Origin: Nostoc sp. TCL240-02
GTDB taxonomy: Bacteria > Cyanobacteriota > Cyanobacteriia > Cyanobacteriales > Nostocaceae
Length of the DNA stretch: 64,000 bases
Assembly: GCF_013343235.1 (NCBI RefSeq)
Contig: NZ_CP040094.1
Span: 992,501-1,056,500 of the forward strand
Direction: 5' to 3'
Shown: positions 60,801 to 64,000 of the stretch, one piece after another
How positions within the stretch are numbered: position 1 is the stretch's first letter
Layout of the letters: each line of letters starts with the position of its first letter
The notes under the pieces: generated by a model
Databases searched by the model: none
What the model saw: only the letters and a program-made list of their open reading frames with translations
Told to the model about the DNA's origin: nothing
Program-made: the position numbers and the translations under genes

Positions 60801-62260
60801 ACTGGATTGTGAACTAATCGACTCAGGGCGTTATCTACTGCTAAATTGGCTTGAGAAGCAATTAAAGTTCGTCCACCGCGAAGGGCAATTTGATAGCAAA
60901 TCTCGGCAATTACGGTAGTTTTACCAGTACCTGGTGGCCCTTGGATAAGAACAAGATCCTTAGCGGCAAGTACCTTTTCTACTGCTGCTTTTTGACCGGG
61001 ATTAGCGGAAGATAATAATAAATCTTGTGGTTGAAGTTCAACAGTTGTTTTGATTTGTCTAGCCTGAGAAGCATCGAATAAAAAGTTACCTAAGTAGGGA
61101 TTTTGAGTGTAACTATTATTCAAATCATCTAAAGCTTTTTTCTTACGCTGAATCTGCTGAATATCACCAATTGCCTCAAAACACAAAAATCCGGTAGCTG
61201 GTAATTTATAACGCTCTGTTGCCATAAATTCAGCTAAGTCGCGTTCTAGTCTAAGGCTGATAATACCACGGTTGATATCAACTTCTTCAACAGTTCCTAA
61301 TTGACGACCGCTAATCCAATTTTTGCCGACGGGAGCCGTTTCAAAAAGTTTTAAATCTTCGTTTTTTGTGCGTCTTGCTCGTTCCCAAAAATTATCTACT
61401 TCGAGGGAATTTTGATAAAAGCCGTCGAGGGTGGCTGAGGTTACATCAATTTCAAAACTAATCCGCCTTTTGAAGTTATAGTTATGACTTACATAACGCA
61501 CACAAAATTGACGGGCTTTAGCAATTTTTTCCTCAATTTGCAAAAATGCTTTCCAAGCTTTAAGCTGATCTTCTGTAGGCACGTTTTCGCCACAAACTGG
61601 CGCAGCTGCGATGCGCTTCAATGTCGCTGGCGGAATGTCGAGATGATGCTGATGATTAGCCAGTAAACGCAAGCGACAAGGTATAGTATAACTGTCGGCG
61701 TGTACCTGTGAGGGTTGTAACAACTGAGCCGAAAGTATTTTTAAGCCGTCGCGTCCATCTTTTTGTACGGCTGCTCTAAATCCTAATGTCTTTCTAAGCT
61801 TGTCAAGTCTTGCGGGTAATGGAGAATCATCGGAGTCTGTCGCTATTGTCAAATCCCAGATTTCCTCTCTTGCCTCTTTGCCTGCGCCTTTGCGACGCAC
61901 ATAAAATAAAGAAGGCTTTTTACCGACACATTCATACATTAACTCATTGGCGCGATCGCGGCGCTCCCTAAAATCGGAATATGATTTGAGGGCAGCCTCA
62001 CCTTCAAGATGGCGGATAAAACTATCAATTGCTGAAGCTATAAACATATAGCCCCAATCTTCAGAGTTTGTTTTAGTTTTTGACGATTTTGCTGTTAGTT
62101 TACTTATTGCTACACGAATACGTTCTGCATCGGATTCTGGAATTGCACTGGTATGGCTTTTGACCGTAATTTTAAGTTTTTCACAAATTAATAATAGCTT
62201 CTTGCTATCTAAATCTAATTCTTTTGCTAGTTCGTAGACTCTGAGTTTGCCGTTGTTCAT
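57782..62260 (-). CDS. Giant superfamily 1 (COG1112/UPF1-like) helicase with IF-2 N-terminal-like domain
   Basis: The roughly 1492-residue helicase begins with an IF2_N-like domain (MNNGKLRVYELAKELDLD..KLLLICEKL, about 1-50). Then come an OB/beta domain, Walker A LIQGPPGTGKTT (about 437-448) and a roughly 700-residue coiled-coil insertion. The SF1 core follows with IIDEVSKCTPPELL (about 1198), GDHRQLPPM, QYRMHPFIM, TVDRFQGMERPVVIVS and RVNVAFSRAQELLIIVG. Such helicases unwind DNA or RNA, and the COG1112 type with a PLD partner occurs in Mokosh-type defence. Start at the ATG at 62260: a TTG 45 bp further up lies in a GCGCAAAGG-type repeat and has no support. Confidence 0.85.
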   Translation of the reverse strand: MNNGKLRVYELAKELDLDSKKLLLICEKLKITVKSHTSAIPESDAERIRVAISKLTAKSSKTKTNSEDWGYMFIASAIDSFIRHLEGEAALKSYSDFRERRDRANELMYECVGKKPSLFYVRRKGAGKEAREEIWDLTIATDSDDSPLPARLDKLRKTLGFRAAVQKDGRDGLKILSAQLLQPSQVHADSYTIPCRLRLLANHQHHLDIPPATLKRIAAAPVCGENVPTEDQLKAWKAFLQIEEKIAKARQFCVRYVSHNYNFKRRISFEIDVTSATLDGFYQNSLEVDNFWERARRTKNEDLKLFETAPVGKNWISGRQLGTVEEVDINRGIISLRLERDLAEFMATERYKLPATGFLCFEAIGDIQQIQRKKKALDDLNNSYTQNPYLGNFLFDASQARQIKTTVELQPQDLLLSSANPGQKAAVEKVLAAKDLVLIQGPPGTGKTTVIAEICYQIALRGGRTLIASQANLAVDNALSRLVHNPVIRAVRKGRAEKVGEEGQPFLEDQVIGRWLENTAIDCENNITQRLENIKVFSQLLGSSQRFTPYFQAEEEFNQQQGRFNKNKLKIETNFQNQEQSYNETVEKQNNVESLITGLENILNTVPNINWEAPEITDFLPLLKPYTEGNSLVEEFLANVRQTIKYTNELGLVRPALGAFGLAVWLRQTVATKISGFKTAFTHAEEASKAILEVAASVEVVKQNFALLNQVQPDYQKYLAKLQNLQQTIQIWENRQREIDYIISAVKEWKSTAPSHLYQTLKDCQQSGLPLTENLVDLPLGLLMFANTLKLPIVPKTYKINLPEWDLLTKAIAYEMDGGFTDRRGKQHNFSYFLKENFSQIPMVLSKSDRTQWQETYQQFSNYQLLNPKQRKLLVENTQVFLIRMQRTYGASWKWNNIDSTLTQITQELLDTILVNARQCVLKVKTETEQQLHYLQRQLNELQKNEISQQQISITQAEVEKAQQDANLQLGRVINLLQELNQQNIPTQLHTLIEKYLATQSNIWEKPQEFSNQVNYWATSINQLETLILSLQPFAVLEMIKNSLQEHLSNLQEETKTSLQQLQKLQISLREIEEKLQPQPSDSLIEERNWWLREWQKIPDKFKPENSAADFFNIELLRGMNIQFEFWQKELEKDEIYLKKYQSFVQDWIGKLRQPTEGDSDDLRRIYLDNANVVGITCVQAASRGFSEEFKSFDVVIIDEVSKCTPPELLIPALKGKKLVMVGDHRQLPPMLDTSTLEEVAQTIGNTRDELQFLEESLFKSQFESADESIKQMLTTQYRMHPFIMGAINQFYDGKLESGILEPDTKRAHHLAGEIIKKSQHLIWVKTPIENQFLEQRNGTSYFNTPEIDAIERLCQQFETTWASKVANGEPKKEIAVITFYGAQLRKIDERLQSELFPSLEIRTGTVDRFQGMERPVVIVSMVRNNSKGDVGFAKKPERVNVAFSRAQELLIIVGCHKLFTHQLGKVGSMYSEVSNVVSTHEGFVDVSRLFS

Positions 62261-62418
62261 CCAGTTAACAATTGAGGGTTTAGATTTAAACGCAGAGGGG
62301 CGCAAAGGTAAGCGCAGAGGAGCGCAAAGTATTATTTTAGTACGATTTGCTATGAGTGAAATTTGGTAAGACTCTGCGTTTAAATACGTTACGAGTTTAA
62401 GTAATGTTTATTAAATTA

Positions 62419-63354
62419 CTATAATTTATACTGCTGATAAACTTCACTAGCAGCACGATGCAGCAAGGAATGCCGCCAAACCAAAGATTTCATGTCATCA
62501 GCATAACCACCACCAATGACGCAAGCGACGGGATAACCGCTACTCATACAGGTACTTAAAACCTGCATTTCCCGGCGGAAAATGCCAGCATCGGTTAAGG
62601 CTAATTTGCCTAAGCGATCGCCTATATGAGGGTCAACACCAGCATCATAAAATACTAAGTCTGGCTTGACTTTAGACAATAAATCTGCTAAGCAATTCGC
62701 TAAGGTTTGCAAATAAGCGTCATCCTCCATTCCCACCGGCAAAGGAACATCTAAATCGCTGTTTTGTTTTGTACCGGGGAAATTGACTTCGCAGTGCATA
62801 GAGAAAGTAAAAACGCTGTCGTCATCTTGGAAGATAAAAGCTGTACCGTCTCCTTGGTGGACATCCAAATCGACAATCAGGATTTTTTGGACGAGTCCGA
62901 ATTTTTGTAAAACGCGACAAGCGATCGCTAAATCGTTGAAAATACAAAAACCAGACCCATAACTAGGAAAGGCATGATGAGTTCCACCAGCCGTATTACA
63001 AGCTAAACCTTGACTTAGTGCCAGTTTTGCAGTGAGTATCGTACCACCTACCGCTACACAAGTACGATTTGCTAATGCTGGACTCCAAGGTAAACCAATG
63101 CGGCGCTGTGCTTTGGGATCTAGGGTTCCTTCACAATAAGCTTGAACGTAGCTAGGGGTGTGGATTAACTCTATCAATTCTAGCGGTGGACGTTCGGGGG
63201 TATGAAATTGTTGTTGATTCGCGACACCATCAGTTAACAGCAATTCGTAGAGTTGTCGGAACTTAGACATCGGAAAGCGATGTCCTTCAGGTAGAGGAGC
63301 AATATAATCTGGGTGGTAAATAATTGGCAAGTCCATAAGGAAAGAACATCTCAA
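62419..63354 (-). CDS. Histone-deacetylase-family (AcuC-like) amidohydrolase
   Basis: The 311-residue zinc-dependent deacetylase has GGTHHAFPSYGSGFCIFND (catalytic His pair), LIVDLDVHQGDGTAFIF (zinc Asp/His), CEVNFPG and VFYDAGVDPHIGDRL (third ligand Asp). All ligands are intact. Bacterial members deacetylate proteins such as acetyl-CoA synthetase, or small amides. The start is taken as given; a later in-frame ATG gives MDLPIIYHPDYIAP, the usual N-terminus. It follows the helicase on the minus strand after a GCGCAAAG repeat but is probably independent. Confidence 0.9.
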   Translation of the reverse strand: MRCSFLMDLPIIYHPDYIAPLPEGHRFPMSKFRQLYELLLTDGVANQQQFHTPERPPLELIELIHTPSYVQAYCEGTLDPKAQRRIGLPWSPALANRTCVAVGGTILTAKLALSQGLACNTAGGTHHAFPSYGSGFCIFNDLAIACRVLQKFGLVQKILIVDLDVHQGDGTAFIFQDDDSVFTFSMHCEVNFPGTKQNSDLDVPLPVGMEDDAYLQTLANCLADLLSKVKPDLVFYDAGVDPHIGDRLGKLALTDAGIFRREMQVLSTCMSSGYPVACVIGGGYADDMKSLVWRHSLLHRAASEVYQQYKL

Positions 63355-63448
63355 GCAGGTAATCCAGCAAATAACAAGGTAAAATTTAGCGATAATCGCA
63401 GCAATAGTGCTGTTCTCCTAAATGTAAAACTTCAAATTTAAAATTTAT

Positions 63449-64000
63449 ATGATGGAATGGATTACGCCATTAGTATTTATTCTAGCTGGCTTCCTGGCTG
63501 GAATAATTGGTGAAAAAGTTATCTTCAAAAAACTGGAAACATTCGTTACTAATAAACGAATTGCTGGGAGTAAAATTATATTTCGCTCTCTGCACCGAAT
63601 GACTTTTATTTGGTTTGCGATCGCCGGTTTTTTTTGGGCAGTTCTGAGCGCCCCGCTTAAGCCAGATATTGCATTAGTACTGCAAAAAATTCTGACGATC
63701 GCATTGCTGTTTTCAGTAACCCTAGTCTTAGCCAGATTGACTGCTGGTTTTGTTAATTTATATATTCGCAGAGCCGAAGGCGTTCCCACATCACTAATTT
63801 CCAACCTTGCTAAGGCTACTGTTTTCGTTTTGGGAACATTAATCATATTGCAAACAGTAGGTGTTCAAATCACACCGATAATCACAACTTTAGGTATTGG
63901 TGGTATAGCAGTTGGTCTAGCACTTCAAGACACGCTTGCAAATTTATTTTCTGGTTTTTACTTAATTATTTCTAAGCAAGTTAGAACCGGAGATTATGTA
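63449..64000 (+). CDS. MscS-family mechanosensitive channel, 5' part (continues outside window)
   Basis: The 184 codons from the ATG at 63449 (or the ATG at 63452) stay open to the window end. The product has at least four membrane segments (ITPLVFILAGFLAGIIG; FIWFAIAGFFWAVLSA; ILTIALLFSVTLVLA; VFVLGTLIILQTVG). It then reaches the MscS pore-helix signature, LGIGGIAVGLALQDTLANLFSGFYLI. This is the gated pore motif of osmotic safety channels. The Gly/Ala pattern is intact. The divergent deacetylase gene lies 94 bp upstream. Confidence 0.9.
   Translation, partial: MMEWITPLVFILAGFLAGIIGEKVIFKKLETFVTNKRIAGSKIIFRSLHRMTFIWFAIAGFFWAVLSAPLKPDIALVLQKILTIALLFSVTLVLARLTAGFVNLYIRRAEGVPTSLISNLAKATVFVLGTLIILQTVGVQITPIITTLGIGGIAVGLALQDTLANLFSGFYLIISKQVRTGDYV

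Noticed and set aside
63445..63846. 133-codon minus-strand frame at the window end
   Set aside because: Shadow of the MscS channel gene, whose membrane segments and pore motif are clear on the plus strand.

Overview
The window is chromosomal DNA from a filamentous, heterocyst-type cyanobacterium (Nostoc/Nostocales-like). Three kinds of evidence point there. The HIP1 octamer GCGATCGC recurs throughout. Spacers carry short heptameric tandem repeats (CCCCAGT, GGGGATT, ATGACTA, TAACTTA types), which are typical of Nostocales. Cyanobacterium-specific families are present: the cyanobacterial glutamate-cysteine ligase, a DUF1818 protein, a DUF2555-like protein next to coaBC, and the cyanobacterial forms of GlgC, 2-Cys peroxiredoxin and RpoZ.

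Layout. 1-9100: the end of a SNF2 helicase, an intact IS5-family element with a -1 slippery site, a small secreted protein, a double histidine-phosphatase, a dihydroorotase homologue without its metal ligands, a GNAT pseudogene, a pentapeptide-repeat lipoprotein, and a VOC protein / acetolactate decarboxylase pair. 9500-16700: an MDR/SDR/TauD-dioxygenase cassette, an internally deleted IS, an RMD1/DUF155 protein, an esterase that seems to start at CTG, a DUF2555-like protein and CoaBC. 16800-24900: a three-gene operon that I read as a pPIWI-RE module (REase-like protein, DinG-like helicase, PIWI protein). 25000-42400: a RemA-like / spore-photoproduct-lyase pair between inverted repeats, a site-2 protease, a second IS, two tRNAs (Pro-GGG near 30.1 kb and Met-CAU at 42.5 kb), the rpoZ region, a fasciclin protein, an alpha-amylase, a subtilase with a separate prodomain-like protein, gshA, trmL and a LysM/M23 peptidase. 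43000-47100: an HSP90-like ATPase fused to a TIR/deoxyribosyltransferase-like domain, a helical-repeat partner, and a decayed relative. 47100-54600: a glycogen-debranching-type glucosidase interrupted by repeat DNA, peroxiredoxins, a GST, a CbpA-type DnaJ, a P-loop kinase and glgC. 54900-64000: a PLD-family protein and a giant COG1112-type helicase (a Mokosh-like pair), a histone-deacetylase-family hydrolase, and the start of a MscS channel.

Three loci look like conflict or defence systems: pPIWI-RE (16829-24898), HSP90-TIR/NDT plus TPR (43018-46776), and helicase plus PLD (54949-62260). The second is the one I cannot match to any described system. The rest is mostly core metabolism. Two of the carbohydrate genes (glgC and the debranching-type glucosidase) lie within 8 kb of each other on the minus strand, and the amylase is further off.

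The spacers are rich in repeats. A 28-nt palindrome with GTAG...CTAC ends occurs seven times. There are MITE-like elements, and purine-rich minisatellites that have entered reading frames in at least two genes. All family assignments come from reading motifs by eye; no database search was run.
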